A DNA stretch of 64,000 bases from Strix aluco (taxonomy: Eukaryota; Chordata; Aves; Strigiformes; Strigidae), in assembly GCF_031877795.1 (NCBI RefSeq), contig NC_133970.1:49207328-49271327 (forward strand), in the 5' to 3' direction. The position numbers and the translations under genes were made by a program. Position 1 is the first letter of the stretch; each line of letters starts with the position of its first letter. Shown one piece after another: positions 32,743 to 45,557 of the stretch. A model generated the notes under the pieces. That model saw nothing but the letters and a program-made list of their open reading frames with translations. It was not told the DNA's origin and ran no database searches.

Positions 32743-35335
32743 CTTCTTACTTTTTTCTCATTCCTCATGAAACTTCCCAGTGTTTTCCTTGCCACATCTG
32801 TATTGGGAGCCATGACCATCTCTTTATTATTATCATCCATACAGTGTGATAGATGCACTTGGATAATTTATAAATAAACAAAATGAAAAATCTTTGCCCA
32901 GAGAAGACTACAATCTAGTGCCTGAATATTGCAATTGCTATCATGTGGGTGGGATTGTTGTGTCCATGTGTTATTGACTTGAAAATTGTGGCTGAAAGCT
33001 TTAATTCTGCAGTCAGCTCTGCTAGTGAGGAATAGATTTAGGCCCAGAGTCCTGCAGTTGGCTGTGCTGGCTGGGAGCCCAGTGCCTGTGCAGAGTCTGG
33101 CAGGGGGCTTCACTACTGGATTTAGTTTGTTACCACTGCAAATAAACCTTTTTTTTTTTTTTTCCTTTTCTTTCCAAAGGAAGGGCTCCGAATTCTCCTA
33201 CCTAATGTCCTATTCAGGTTTGTGGGGGAGATGTGGGCATTTTCTTTTGGATGATACTGTTCAGAGCTCCTTGGTGCAAAACACTTACTTGCATGCTTCA
33301 CTGCTAATTGTGCAGTCCTTGTTCAGGCAAAATTCCTGTTCTCTCCAGTGGGCATTTTGCCCAAGTAAGGAAACAGGCCCCGTTTTACAACAGTCTTCCA
33401 GTTCCATGCCGTTTCAAATAGTCCATTGACTACAAATGGACATACATGGATCTATATGGATGAAGGATATTAACTGGCAGATTTTATGTAATTAAAACAT
33501 TAAATATCAATGCTACATGCAGTTAACTAAAATTATCCCTTGATTTATGAGTCTTTGCAGGTATATTGTACAGTAGGGCTATTTTATGATATATATGTGT
33601 AGTAATTACATATTACAGGGTTGTATAGCTTTTGAAACAGCAAAATGTATATTTAAAGCCTCTGGTTATATATTGAGAGCTATGTTAATTATGATTTTTG
33701 AATTATCCTCTACATGAAATCACAATCTTTACAATAACAATATATAGATTATGAACTTCTCAGAAAGCCTAATGCCTGTGGGTGATATTTTGCTTGTTTA
33801 AGTACTGTCATTCTGGCAGAACATTAATTTAGATTTTCATACTCTAATCAGCACCTTGGATGCCCTTAGAGTTTTACACTTGGATTAAAAATACATTGAA
33901 TTCATCAAGCATATTGCAAGTAAAATGAACTTGGGACTTCCCTGTTGCAAAGCCGGTTTTATGATTTTTCTGACTCTAAATGAACTAAGAGAAAAATCGG
34001 AAATATTTGCAATTTTGCAGTATAAACATTTTCTCCCCACCCTTGTGCAGCTTTGAAACACTGAAATAAACTGTGCATAAATAACTATTGGACTGGTTTC
34101 AATATTGAAAATTGATCCCATTCCTTCTCCAAATATGCCAATAGCAAGACCATTACTTCCTGGAAATCATTAAGCAGAGTAGATTAAATATGCAGCTGGT
34201 TCAATCCCAGAGATGGATGCACCAAAAGTGCATTATATTGTGTTGCAAAAAGAATAAATCATATGTATATGAAAATCATAAGCTTTAAGCTTTGGAGAGA
34301 GTTGTGCAATTGAAATTCAAATGGAGCTTAAAGGAGTTTATGAGGTTTTATGCTTAAGTCATGAAATAAAGTAATATTTTAGAGCAAAAAAATACAAATG
34401 TCAAGACTAAATCATAAGACTTTGCATCATTGAGCTACTAGTTAGCTCTGTAGCTTCTTCAGTTCTTAACACAGGGAAAGACCAACTTTCATGATCAATA
34501 AAACTTAAGAACTTTAGAAATACAGTTAGAGAAAAAAATCATACATTTGTGACTTTTCCTGCTTCAATAGCTAATTATGGAAGAAAAATGATTGACTATC
34601 TGAACTCCGCAGCTGCTAGCCTATTCTTGCATTTGTTTTTAGGCTCATTTTTAATCTCTTTTGTTTGTTCCAAGGAAATTATGCTAATTTCTCAGTTTAA
34701 AAGAAGGTGACTGCTGTAAATGAACAGCACTGGGGTTTTTTTTGTTTGTCTTACCTCTGAAGAATTTATCAGCAGTAGTGAGATCTTGAGTACAAATACC
34801 TTGGAGCAAACACAACAAACCAGATTCAGAAGTGGAAAAAACAGAGCTCAGATGCCCAAACTGCTTACTCCAGTCCAAAGTTGGACAGGAGGCAACCCAT
34901 ATTGAATCAGTTGCTGTGGGAATGATTTGATTCATAAACAGGGTTATAAAATTTTATATTGAGATGCCAGTGAAAGTCACAAAATCACAGAGCAAAAGAC
35001 CTTATTCACATAAATTACCTGAATGGCTATGAAGCATAAAGGAAATAAATTGAACAATATTGCCCATACTTAGCTTGCAGACATATGGTATGTAGCTTCA
35101 CATGATGTATATACTAATAACAGGCATATTTGTGAATCCCATATAATAATGGGTATACATACGTCCTTTAATAATTCAAAGAAAGAAACAGTTGCTTGTT
35201 CTGAGGTATATGAATTCACATATATGCATTATGTATTTTACTACATAAGGAAGGGTTTCTGAGCTCAGATGCTTGTCCTTCTTTCCTCACACAATATCAG
35301 CTGGTCTAATAAAGTATATTACCTTTCCTTATAAT
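32743..35335. other. Anonymous AT-rich DNA
   Basis: About 2.6 kb; short open frames without motifs, a T15 run near 33149. Confidence 0.6.
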
Positions 35336-35818
35336 GAGGGGAAAAAGTTAATAACTAATCTGTACCTTTAAGACTCTGAGCCTTTTGCCCACCTAGCTGC
35401 AGAGAACTGATGAAAACAGCAGGTCCTCGAAGATAAGGGAGATACAGCCTGCCTAGAGACAATGGGATTCTGACCACCCGAAGCACACAGCTCAGCAGAA
35501 ACTACCAAAGTTCAGAAGTTTACCAGCAAGGAAGACTTCGAGCCTTCATCAAACGACCACCAGAGAACACCCATGACCACCACTACATTTTACAGAGCAT
35601 GCGCGGTTGGGGCAGGAACTATGTAAACGATTTCTGGGAAACCATTTGAATACTCTGGCCTTTTCTCGGAAAACTCATGCATATGTATGTATACTGCCTA
35701 TATGGCCTGAGGGCTTTTAACTCTGGTGTGTGTGTATTAGGAGGAGAGATCCCACACACCCGGCGCCGTAATAAAGGAATACCTGCTTAATAACTCCGCT
35801 TACTGAGTTTTCACTACA
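35336..35818 (+). mobile_element. Solo LTR-T, gamma-like, left end approximate
   Basis: The 3' part has the layout of ERV-2's LTR: GGCTTTTAACTCTGGTGTGTG, a purine-rich block, CCCACACACCCGGCGCCG, then AATAAA near 35770 and a U5 ending ACTACA at 35818. The left end (TGAGGGGAAAAAG) is a guess; no target duplication was found. Confidence 0.55.
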
Positions 35819-37926
35819 TCACTTACAAGCCTTGCCTCTTTTGTTACAGACACAGTCACACACACACACAGAGGGCATCTACATAAGGAATTAATTTTGG
35901 GGAATATGGAGGCATTCTGGAGGGGGAGCCTCCGCTGGTACCTAGCAGTACAACACAGACTACATGTATGGTTCACACCCGGTGTGAAATGAATGTGTTT
36001 TTTTTTTTTTCTTTTTCATAGCTAGCTCCACACCTGTACAGTATGTAAATACATACAACACAGCGCAATAGCAAAATATTTTCAGCCCTGTCTACCAGGC
36101 TGATGCATTGATCTCAGTGGATTCTGAGATATAAACTTTAATTTGGCCTCCAGTCACTTAGTGGACACTGCCACCAGCAGCTCTGACACAGGGTTATTTG
36201 TTGTTGCTGTTTGCTGTCCCTGTTTGCACATTAATCCAGTGACAATTAGGTGTCAGTGAGCATTGTTTCTGCTAGCTGATAGCCTTGGGCTCTGCTTGAA
36301 ACCCCAATCAGGAGTGTAAATTCTGCTATATTTCAATTTGTAGAAGCACTCTTCCTCTAAGAGGTCCCTGGCACTGCAATAAATAAAATGCCTATTTACT
36401 CTATTGCCACACTTAAGCATCTAATGCACTTACTACAAGCTCCTTAATCATGGCTCACCGTTAAATCCACCTATAAATCACTCCATTCTCATCCTGCAGA
36501 TTAGCAAGGCCATTTTCCCCAAACCTCACAATGAGCATTGTTTCCTTTTCTTGTTAGTCAAAAGCAACATGTTTTTTATTGGGTTAAAGATAAGTTTACA
36601 GATGGTAAATCACATGGAGAGAAATGAGATGGAGAGTCCTCTGTTCTGGTGGGGGCGGTGGGTGGGCTGGAGGCCCTGACAGGCCCCCCCCCCCAGCAGT
36701 GCATCATCCCATGGCACCTGAGTGATGTCCCTCTGCACACTGCACAAAATGGCACTGGCCCACAGGTGCAATGAATTTGCCTGGCCTCAGCTGCTGGCAG
36801 AGCAGATGGAGGGGAAAAGGGTGTGTGTGAGGTCTTCCTATTTTGTACAGGCAAACACTGCACGCTCAGCCTGTCTCCATTGCAGGAACTCCCACACACA
36901 CCCCCAGTGTTTGCCACTGTTGGGCGGGTCAGTCTGTCTTTATCTTTGCAGCAGTGCTAGGTACCGTGGGAGCAAGCACACACCAATGTGAAGCATTTCA
37001 TACAAGCACACTGCAGCTTGGATCTCCTTAAAAATAGGACCCTCTCTCAAACTTTCTTTATATACATTTGGATAAGTAGCACTACATTCTATGCAACTGT
37101 TTTAGCAGAGCCAGGCACATAATATAACTGTAATGAATAATACAACACATTCTTAATTTCTGTTCTCAGTGGCTGGTAAGGAAGAAATCTTGATTATTTT
37201 TTTTAAAATAGGTTCGTTATTCTCAACCATTCACTGAATAATTTCTGTGAACAATTCCCAGTCTTGTTCAAGTGAAGTTTGTTGCAAGTATCCAATATTT
37301 TAAATTCTACCTAGTTTAATTAGTTACATAGGGCACGTGTTTGCATATCGTTGATCAAAGGAGCACAGTGCTGAGATATCAGATTTCCTGTGCAATAGCT
37401 ATAATAAATTCAAAATTCATTATCCATAAATATTCTATAACATTTGCTTAAAATTTTGGCACAGGTTCCTGTCAGCAGATCCCTGTATTAGGAGGGTCAT
37501 GGAAAGCAAGCACAAAAGAGAAGCAAAGCACAGCCTGATCAAAAGCCTTTAAGTGACTCAAAGAAATTATTGGGGGATCTTTTTATTTTTACAGCATTAG
37601 TCTGTTACCCTTGATAAGTGACAGAATCGCATCCCCTTTCTCGGTAGGGAAACTTTCATGTTATGTATGTAAGAGCTAGCCAGAGGAGTGTCAGAGATTT
37701 ACACCACCCATGAAACATGATTTACATCATATGTGAACATGCTCCCATATGGGACATTGATGACAGATGTCATCGTGGTGTCACGGGACACCCACAACAT
37801 CATGGCCTCTGCAAATTGACCCACTGCCACTGAGTCCCTGCTGGATCCCAACAGCTGCCAGGTTAAGCTGCAGCCCCTTTTCTCAGCCTCCTCTCCCTAC
37901 CCCTTACTTTTCAGGCTCTAAATGGG
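35819..37926. other. Anonymous DNA
   Basis: About 2.1 kb. The part at 36600-37000 is GC-richer with open frames on both strands but no recognisable domain. Confidence 0.55.
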
Positions 37927-38403
37927 TGTCATGGTTTAACCTCAGCTGGCAATTAATCACCACACAGCCACTCGCTCACTGCACCCCCAGTGGGATGGGA
38001 GAAAGAATTAGAAAAAAGGTAAAACTTGTGGGTTGAGATAAAGACAGATTAATAGGACAGAAAAGGAAGGGAAAATAATAATAATAATAATAATAATAGA
38101 ATATACAAAACAAGTGATGCACAATACAATTGCTCACCACCTGCTGACCGATGCCCAGCCAGGCCCCGAGCAGCAAGCTTCCACCCCCCAGCCAACTCCC
38201 CCCAATTTTATTGTTCAGCATGATGTCATAGGGTCTGGAATATCCCTTTGGCCAGTTTGGGTCAGCTGTCCTGGCTGTGTCCCGACCCAGTTTCTTGTGC
38301 ACATCAGTGTGTTATCAACATTATTCTCATCCTAAATCAAAAACACAGCACTGTACCAGCTACTAGGAAGAACGTTAACTTTATTCCAGCTGAAAGCAGG
38401 ACA
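37927..38403 (-). mobile_element. Solo LTR-J
   Basis: TGTCATGGTTTAACC...GAAAGCAGGACA with the 5-bp duplication ATGGG at 37922-37926 and 38404-38408. It contains an (AAT)n microsatellite at about 38075-38098. Same family as LTR-K and, in reverse, LTR-M. 477 bp. Confidence 0.93.
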
Positions 38404-38408
38404 ATGGG

Positions 38409-39879
38409 GTGGATTGCAGTGAAGAGCTCTCTGTAATCTCTGTTTAACCATTTCCATATGACAACTGCTTTGGATCCCCACAGCCTGATGAAAAGACTAG
38501 AAGCCCTGGATCTGCTGGGGGGAGGGGGGCTCCCCAGGGAAAGATATGTAAACAAATCCAGCTCTGTAGCCTTTTGCACCTCACGCTCTTTTTCCATTCT
38601 TGCTTGGATCTCAGGTGGAATTAAAGCAGAGCACAAATGAAGCATGTGTGTAAAATGACTCCTTTCTGAACCAAATGGCATATTCCATGCTGAGGAAATG
38701 AGATGCCCATTTAAATCTCATCCATCCACTGCCTGTGGCCACCACCATGTACCTACCTACTTAGCCCAAGGGTTAATTAATTGAGGCTTCAATGCACTAT
38801 TGCAGGAGTATTATTGCATTTGATACTCTACATCTGTGATGTAAAACTCTTTCAGTCCCTTGTCAGCAAGGGAGGGTTTTAACTAGGAAATTAGCATTCA
38901 GATAAGGGTACACTCTATTTGCTTCTGAAAGGAAGGAAATATTAAGAATGCTGGTGCACAAACCAAGCTGTAATATCCTGTCCTGTCCTAGAAAGGGCTC
39001 TTGGGCCATGTTTCCCAAGGGGAAACTCCATACAAGGGGAATGGGACATAGAAAAAGGAATTATAGGCTTCAGTGGAAATGTCATATAGTAGAAACCACA
39101 CAGCTGGATGTGTTTTGTTTTTTTTTAATAAATTTGGGTTTATTCCATTATAATTATAGGTTTCCTGTCTTGACACCTGTCTCATTTTAAATACTTGATA
39201 ACTCAGCCACATTATTTCCATACTATATTTCAGGATTCTCATGGAGTTAAAATATTAATATTACTCCCCATCTAGTTATTAAGATGTTAATAATCACTTT
39301 TATTTTTTCTAGGTAAGCAGAAAAATAATCATTCCTTACATTCACATAATGTCCTTGCATTACACTCAATGGCATGTGTGTGTAATCCCCAATCTCTGAA
39401 ATGAAACACACATTTTCCAGCAATAAAACACAATAGTTTGAGATATGAAGTGACAAAAGAAGTATCCAACAGAAACAGTAGGAAGAATTAAAGGCAGAAA
39501 GAATGTAATTTCCCAACCTTGAGTCTAGCTACCAAACCTCCAAACTGAGAAAAGTGAAAGCCACGCAGTTGATATGCTGATTTACACAGTGGGTCACCTT
39601 GCTGCAAATCTCTGTTTGTAAGAGGACCCCTTACTTCACACAGAGCTTCACTTCCGTCTGCCTTGGAAAGGGCCTATTGCATGAGAAGGGAATTTCAGAA
39701 TTAGGTCCCAATGGGTTTACCTAGAACCGTGCCAAAATTACTGCATGCTCTTGCTCTGCCTCTCCTAAAAATCTAGGACTGGGTTTGGCCAAGTGGGATG
39801 TCTGCAGTAGGATGGGCAGCCACAACCACCTACCCCAAGGGATGGGCCATAAGGCCTTGGATAGATGGAATTCCATTGT
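38409..39879. other. Anonymous DNA
   Basis: About 1.5 kb without a recognised feature. Confidence 0.55.
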
Positions 39880-40555
39880 CACCAAAATGGGATAAAGAAC
39901 TTATCGACACCAATGGGATGTAGATAAGCAGACACTCCTTTATTAACGGCTGGGTGTGCAGGGGAGTCCTCTCACCAACAACGCACACCTAACTCGTGTA
40001 ATGTGCTGATAATATAGGGTACAGTCATATATATTAATCAAGTTCTAATACATAAACATGTTAACTCCCATAACTCATTTTCATATTCCCACCCCTTTCC
40101 GATCACGCGCACTTGAGTCCTGAAATTAGTTGGGGGCTGCTTTTGCAACCACCACAGACTGCTGACCTAAAAGAAAGACCCCCCCCCAATGCCCTTGACT
40201 CAAGGACTTTGGCTCACACTGCAATTTTAACATGCTTCGAGGCCCTTCCACAATGTAACTTTTAAAAAACCTGGTCTACAGGGCTATAAATCATCTTCAC
40301 CAAACAGTCTAACAATGGTACCTCATCCAGCAGTGTAACTGGTTGTATGGTTACTTTAAGCTAAATACAATATCTCTATGACTACTTAAAATATTACACT
40401 ACTATCTTTTATAAAAAGCAATATTTCTGTGAGATTCCATTTAATTGATTAGTCCTAATCATTCCTTATCAAAATCACCAAAAATCATCAACTCAAATTA
40501 GTAACAATCAGTAACAACATGGCTCAGCAGGAGCACCCCGCCAAATAACCACTAC
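39880..40555 (-). mobile_element. Probable solo LTR-R, ends approximate
   Basis: Near 39910-39965 the words GACACCAATGGGATG and CTCCTTTATTAACGGCTGGGTGTGCAGG resemble the R-like block of the other minus-sense LTRs here (compare ACACCAATATGATGG and TTTATTAAACTG in the ERV-3 LTR). No clean ends. Confidence 0.4.
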
Positions 40556-40733
40556 TACTGTTTGCTGGTGTTTCAACCGTCAGTCTATTTTGAAGAGTGC
40601 ATTCCCTCTCCATTTCATGTCATTTGGTTGGAAATGCAGGGTAAAACTGTGCCGTCCTCCTCCACCCTTCTTGGGGCATCAATGTGGCCATACATAATTC
40701 AGTCCATCTGCACCAGCCATCACTGGAGCATGG

Positions 40734-42164
40734 TGTCGTGGATGAAAGTATTGACACAGTAATGATTTAGTAAGAAATCTAGATTTATTAATAACAGCAA
40801 TTTATTATTATTACAAAATAATTCAGAAATGCTGAAAGAAAGGAAAGCGACTTATTCACAGATTCTAAAATGTCAAGAGTCACACTAACTTAATGGTACC
40901 TTAATTTATACATATATACATGCGCATACACAAAATGTACAAACACACACACACAGACAAAAGTATCTGGATCCAGTAGAATGAAGTACTGTGGTGGTTT
41001 GACCTTGGCTAAATGCCAGGTACCCACCAAGTCACTCTATCACTTCCCCCCCCTTCCCCTTTTTTCTCAACAGGGCAAAGAGGGGAAAGAATATGATAGC
41101 CAACCCTTGTGGGTAAAACAAAAGCAGTTTTAATATAAGCAAAGCGAAGCAAAGGTCCACGCGCAGAAGCAAAAAAAAAGAAAAAATATTTATTCTCTAC
41201 TTCCCATTAACAGGCGATGTCGGGCCTTCTCAGGAAGCAGGGCTCCCATATGCGTAGTGGTTGCCTCGGAGGACCAAGGGTGACCCCACCCCCTTCCTCC
41301 TTTCTCCCAGCTTTATACTGAGCAGACATCATATGGTCTGGAATATCCCTTTGGTCAGTTGGGGTCAGCTGTCCTGGTTGTGTCCCCTCCCAAGATCTTG
41401 CCCACCCCATCCCACTGTGTGTGGGGGGGGGGGAAATGTCAGAAAGAGCCTTGGTGCTGTGTAAGCACTACTCAGCAGTAGCCACACCACCAGGGTGCTA
41501 TCAACACCCTGCCAGCTCCCAACATAAAACACAGCACCATGAGGGCTGCTACAGGGGAAAAACCAATTCTGGCTCAGCCAGACCCAGTACAAGTACATAC
41601 CCACACACCAATAAGCAGAGAAAGAACGGGTAAAGGAGAAGCTAGCTCAAAGGAAAATTTCCCTCTCGAGTTTAGAGTAAATACTCCCAATGCCTTGGCA
41701 TTCCTCAACGGGCGATAATTGAGACTCGAGCAGATGGACTTCGCCCTGGCCTTCCGTCAGCTCTGGCAGCAGACGACACCTTAAGGGTTTTTGGTACCTG
41801 AGAGGTGTCCTAGCTCAGGGGAGATGCTGGTCACAGGCCCACTGTGATCCAGGAGAGCTCAAAGGGTCTCACTTGGGGCCGCTGTTTACAGGGTCCAAGA
41901 TAATTGACATCTGTCAGATACTTATCACTCCAGTCCAGCTCGGACAATGAGGTGTTCTGGCCAGTTGCCAAGAACTTGATGGGTGTGCAATTGTGTTATT
42001 GTTCTCCCAGGTGATGGGCTGTTATACCTGTTCACAACTGATAAAGAGAGTAGAACCAGGATCCTCAAAGGGGCTTCTTAACACTCTAAGTACTGCCATC
42101 AGCAGTAATTATCTCTCCGGGTTGGTATGTGGCCCGGGAGGGGAGGGGGAATTGCACCACCACA
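40734..42164 (-). mobile_element. Possible older LTR-U split by LTR-E
   Basis: Sequence on both sides of LTR-E may be one LTR: TGTCGTGGATGAAAG at 40734 with a TTTATTAATAAC poly(A)-like block, resuming after LTR-E and running to CACCACCACA near 42164. No target duplication was verified; this is a weak call. Confidence 0.3.
40990..41591 (-). mobile_element. Solo LTR-E
   Basis: TGTGGTGGTTTGACC...GACCCAGTACA with the 5-bp duplication AGTAC at 40985-40989 and 41592-41596. Minus sense, from the TATAAA complement near 41312. 602 bp, the long form of LTR-D. Confidence 0.92.
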
Positions 42165-42348
42165 CTGGCATCCACCCAAGGTCAACGCACCACACTGCCA
42201 ATGCCTTGATTTGGGCAAAGTTAGTTGGTGACTCAGCTTCATGTAATTGAAAATCATTCTGAGTTCTGCACGGTGGTGTGATTGCTTTAAAAACCTTTTA
42301 TTTGATGATTAAGATTCTGGAATGAATTGTGTTCTTTTGGGTTCGATA

Positions 42349-42870
42349 TGTGGAAACAGACTCTACAACTCAGAGAGTTCTAAAGCAGGTATGTTTACTC
42401 TGGCACCGGGGTGCAAGGGGATTTCTCCACAAAGCTTGCACACCCACAGTGCATTTTACCAAAAACTTATAGAGTGTGGATATAAATATTCATTGGATCA
42501 CATAGCAGAAATATCCATATGCATAAGTGAGGCTGGGTTAGTTCTAGAGGCTGATGTCAGCAGTTTATGTTCTCTTTGCGCCTGTGCATTGCCTCCTGGG
42601 GGGCATCTTTGGGGGTCTGTTGGAGGAAGGCTCACGGTCTTCACCTTTTACTTTTCCTCGGAGCATGGGCAGATTCTCTTAGCCAATTTCTTGAATAACA
42701 AGAGTGGTTCCAGCTGGTTTACCACCTCTATCTTATCTAAAAGCACTAGCTTATTAGTTTCTGCTGTCCATATATAGTCTACAAAGACTCAATTTGTTAG
42801 AACCCATCTGCTTTCCAAGGACATGTCTCTTATTTTTGACAAACATAGTAATTCTTGGTAAGTTTCCACA
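42349..42870 (-). mobile_element. Probable LTR-P, LTR-N-like
   Basis: Starts TGTGGAAACAGACTCTACAACTC, like the start of LTR-N (ACTCTACAACTT, AAGCAGGTATGTTTA), and ends AAGTTTCCACA. No target duplication matched. The ending recurs at 49540-49558. Confidence 0.55.
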
Positions 42871-42899
42871 GAAAACTGGTTTGTTTTGAAACAAAGAGC

Positions 42900-43435
42900 T
42901 TCACTCAACAGTCAGGAATGAGTATAAGTGTTAAGCAGGGATTCTTTATTGGCAGCGCTGGGCAGCACTGGGGATCACTCCACCACAAGTGCCGCACTTA
43001 CTAACAAAACTCTCTGACTAATATACACAAAAAGCATACATATGCATTAGATTTCTTAGAAAAGGCAGTCTTATGCTAATGGCTTCTTAGAATTCATTTA
43101 CATCATCTGAGCATGCGTAGTAAAAATAGAGTGAGGGTATCCTCCCCTCCTTAGGGGTCCCCACAGCCTTTCTCACATTGTCTGTTAGTGAACTTCAGGT
43201 CTCTAGTGTCCACATGTGGTCATAGAGTTACTTCATCCGTCCTTCAGCTCCTGTTTGTTCCAGCTTTCAGTTACTTATCTCGACACTGGCATCTTCTTAG
43301 GCCCTTGTTTTCTTTAGGTTCCTGCTATTAGGGATGTACTCAGGGAGTTTTTCAGACTGTCCAAGGTCTGTCTTATCTTTACTAGGCAAGGAGTTAAAGG
43401 TTTTAAAACATCTTACAAGTGGGTAACTGGGTAAC
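42900..43435 (-). mobile_element. LTR-Q, interrupted by the ERV-3 insertion
   Basis: Begins near TGAGTATAAGTGTTAAGCAGG with the TTCTTTATTGGCAGCGCTGGGCAG block. ERV-3 inserted into it with GGTAAC duplicated; the sequence continues at 49344 and ends in GGGAAGTTTCCACA near 49558, the same end as LTR-P. A tandem GGGTAACT repeat precedes the insertion. Confidence 0.5.
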
Positions 43436-43814
43436 TGTTGCAGTTAGCTCTGCCTCTTTGAACCTGCCTCTCCACGTGTCAGTGGCGCTCAGGTTGCAGA
43501 GACTAATACTGCAACACCACAATTAGCCTGCCTCATTAAACCTGCCAATCCACATATCAGTGGCGCTCAGATCGCAGACTAATGCTGCAGGAGGTTAAGA
43601 CCTTCACGGGGACATCAGTACAAACACCAATATGATGGATACAAAATGTCCGTTTATTAAACTGTGTATCTTACCTATATACATTCACCAAGTACCTCCT
43701 TCGTGGGTGTGCCCTTAACATTACAAGCCTGTCCATCACCTTACCTCGTAACAAGGGAGGGCTACAGCTATTCCTTCCGTACATCGCGAGATCTTCCGAA
43801 CGCCACTCCCTACA
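43436..43814 (-). mobile_element. ERV-3 3' LTR
   Basis: 379 bp. The part next to the TG (plus coordinates) holds two imperfect copies of a roughly 70-bp unit, each with CAGTGGCGCTCAG. A minus-strand poly(A) signal (TTTATT on plus) is near 43651. Confidence 0.93.
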
Positions 43815-43828
43815 CTTCCCCCTCCCCA
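43815..43828 (-). promoter_or_regulatory. ERV-3 polypurine tract
   Basis: On the minus strand TGGGGAGGGGGAAG immediately precedes the LTR. Confidence 0.85.
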
Positions 43829-43832
43829 TGCT

Positions 43833-44095
43833 TTATAACATCATTATTCCTGATTGATTGTCATTATTGCGCTGTTCCAAGCGGTGATGAGCAAGACCCA
43901 TATGTCGATCTAAGAACGAAACATTAACCTTCTTAAACAATCTACGAACTACGGCACTAATACATGTAAAGGCAATACAGACAGCGAGAAGCACACCCCA
44001 TATTCTAATAATTCCCCAAATGAGCCAATCCCAACTAAGCTAACTAGTAATCTAAGTCCACACGTTGTCAAGCCACCCAAACCATTATGGTTTTA
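43833..44095 (-). pseudogene. env: ERV-3 env transmembrane C-terminal remnant
   Basis: Minus translation ending at the TAA 43835-43833 gives a hydrophobic membrane anchor (WGVLLAVCIAFTCISAVV), a basic stop-transfer RRLFKK and a cytoplasmic tail of about 35 residues. Upstream WFGWLDNVW is followed by two TAG stops. No surface subunit or fusion peptide remains: integrase is joined almost directly to this tail, so env was deleted. Position just before the polypurine tract is as expected for env. Confidence 0.75.
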
Positions 44096-44174
44096 CAAAG
44101 GTGACTGTGATGAAGACATAGCAAGATTCTGCCCCTGTATCCAGAGGAAAACAGATGTCTTCACGGTGATGTGC

Positions 44175-44984
44175 TCATTCCACTATCGCTTGTCCTTGAC
44201 TGTTATAAGGAAGGCCGTGTACTAATTTGATGTCCCACAATGCACACCATTCTTTTGTGCGTCTAGCAACAAAACAAGGGCCGTTTTCTGTTTTGATCTC
44301 TTGTGGCTTCCCTAACAAGGCGATAACGCCCTCCCAATGAACAATAATGTGTCTGGCTGTTTGCTTAAGAGCCATTGTGGCTAATATTGTAGAGCTAAAG
44401 GTGTCAATGGTTACTATGAGATACTTATTTGGTTTTAACAATTCACATGTTGTTACATCAGTTTGCCATATCTGATTGGAAGAGAGACCCCGTGGATTGA
44501 CACCTGCCTCCCACAGGGGGCTTTTTTGACAGTAGGGACAAAGTGCCACTATGATTTTTGCTTGCGACAGAGAAATATGACATGTTTTTGCTAAGGCTTT
44601 TGCTCCAAGGTGTAAAAAAGCATGTAAACTCTTTGCGGCGTCCAACGACCACACACCCCGTGCCGCTTGGTCAGCCTTATGATTGCCTTCTACAATCGGA
44701 CCTGGTAGGGATTGGTGACTATTCACATGTGTAATAAAGGCCTGCCCTATGCGCTGTTGTAGAGCTTCATAAAGTAAGGTCGACACTTCCGTCTGCACAA
44801 ATCCTACTGTTGCCATTTTGTGTACAAGTTTATAAACATATAAAGAGTCTGTAACAATATTAACAGGATTCTCTGCCTCTTGCTGGAGTGCCATTTGGAC
44901 TGCTTTGGCCTCTAACCATTGTACAGATTTGTTAGTCTGAGTCCACATCCTCTTTTCTTTGTTTTGCAGCAGCACCTGCAACAC
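44175..44984 (-). pseudogene. pol: ERV-3 RNase H end and integrase, truncated
   Basis: 269-codon frame. RNase H: LEAKAVQMAL, VTDSLYVYKLV and HVNSHQSLPG...NHKADQAARG. Integrase: zinc domain FLHLGAKALAKTCH...CPYCQ, first catalytic Asp in WQTDVTT, IKTENGPCF where the second catalytic Asp is replaced by Glu, and the Glu block YNSQGQAIVE. The frame ends right after that block, so the C-terminal domain is missing. Inactive because of truncation and probably because of Asp-to-Glu. Confidence 0.88.
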
Positions 44985-45557
44985 TTATTTCAAGACTTTA
45001 TGAATTAAGGGTTAGGGAAACTTCAAAAAATGCAGCATACTCAAAATAGTTTTACAGAAGGCTAGAAACAATACAGTAGTTACAGTTACTAGTTAAAAGA
45101 GTAGGCTAATTTCACTACTTTGAGGGATATGACTAAATACTACAAAAATAAACAGTAAGGAAAATATGGAATAGCACACTTACTTAATGGGGTACTAACA
45201 TTCAGATCCACAATTGCTGGGGAACCCTGGATGCAGTGAGAATTTAGAGTACCCTTCCTCACAAACGGGAAATCCTACGCGATGCGTCCATCCGTAGGTG
45301 AGGCATCCAAAGTCGCTGCAAGCAGGTCCAGCCTCATTTATCTAATTCAGCAGGCCAAAATAACTGGCAATTTTCTTTGAGCGGAAACATCTGATTTCAT
45401 CCTCCTGTTGGGTTCCACCCAGAGTCTGGCCACCACTCAAGGGGGAAAACCAAGGGAGTTTCTAATAAGGTTGAACACTTGGGGTCCTGCTTCGTGATAC
45501 TGCTAAACAAGGAACTTAAATACACACATTCTTAGAGCATTCCATCCTTATTAATAA
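44985..45557 (-). other. ERV-3 internal stretch, unassigned
   Basis: Between RNase H and the RT connection remnant. No recognisable retroviral frame; stops in all frames. It may be degraded pol or an old insertion. Confidence 0.4.

Noticed and set aside
36576-36991. Open frames of 113 and 89 codons on opposite strands
   Set aside because: Mutually overlapping, no domain, no conserved start context.
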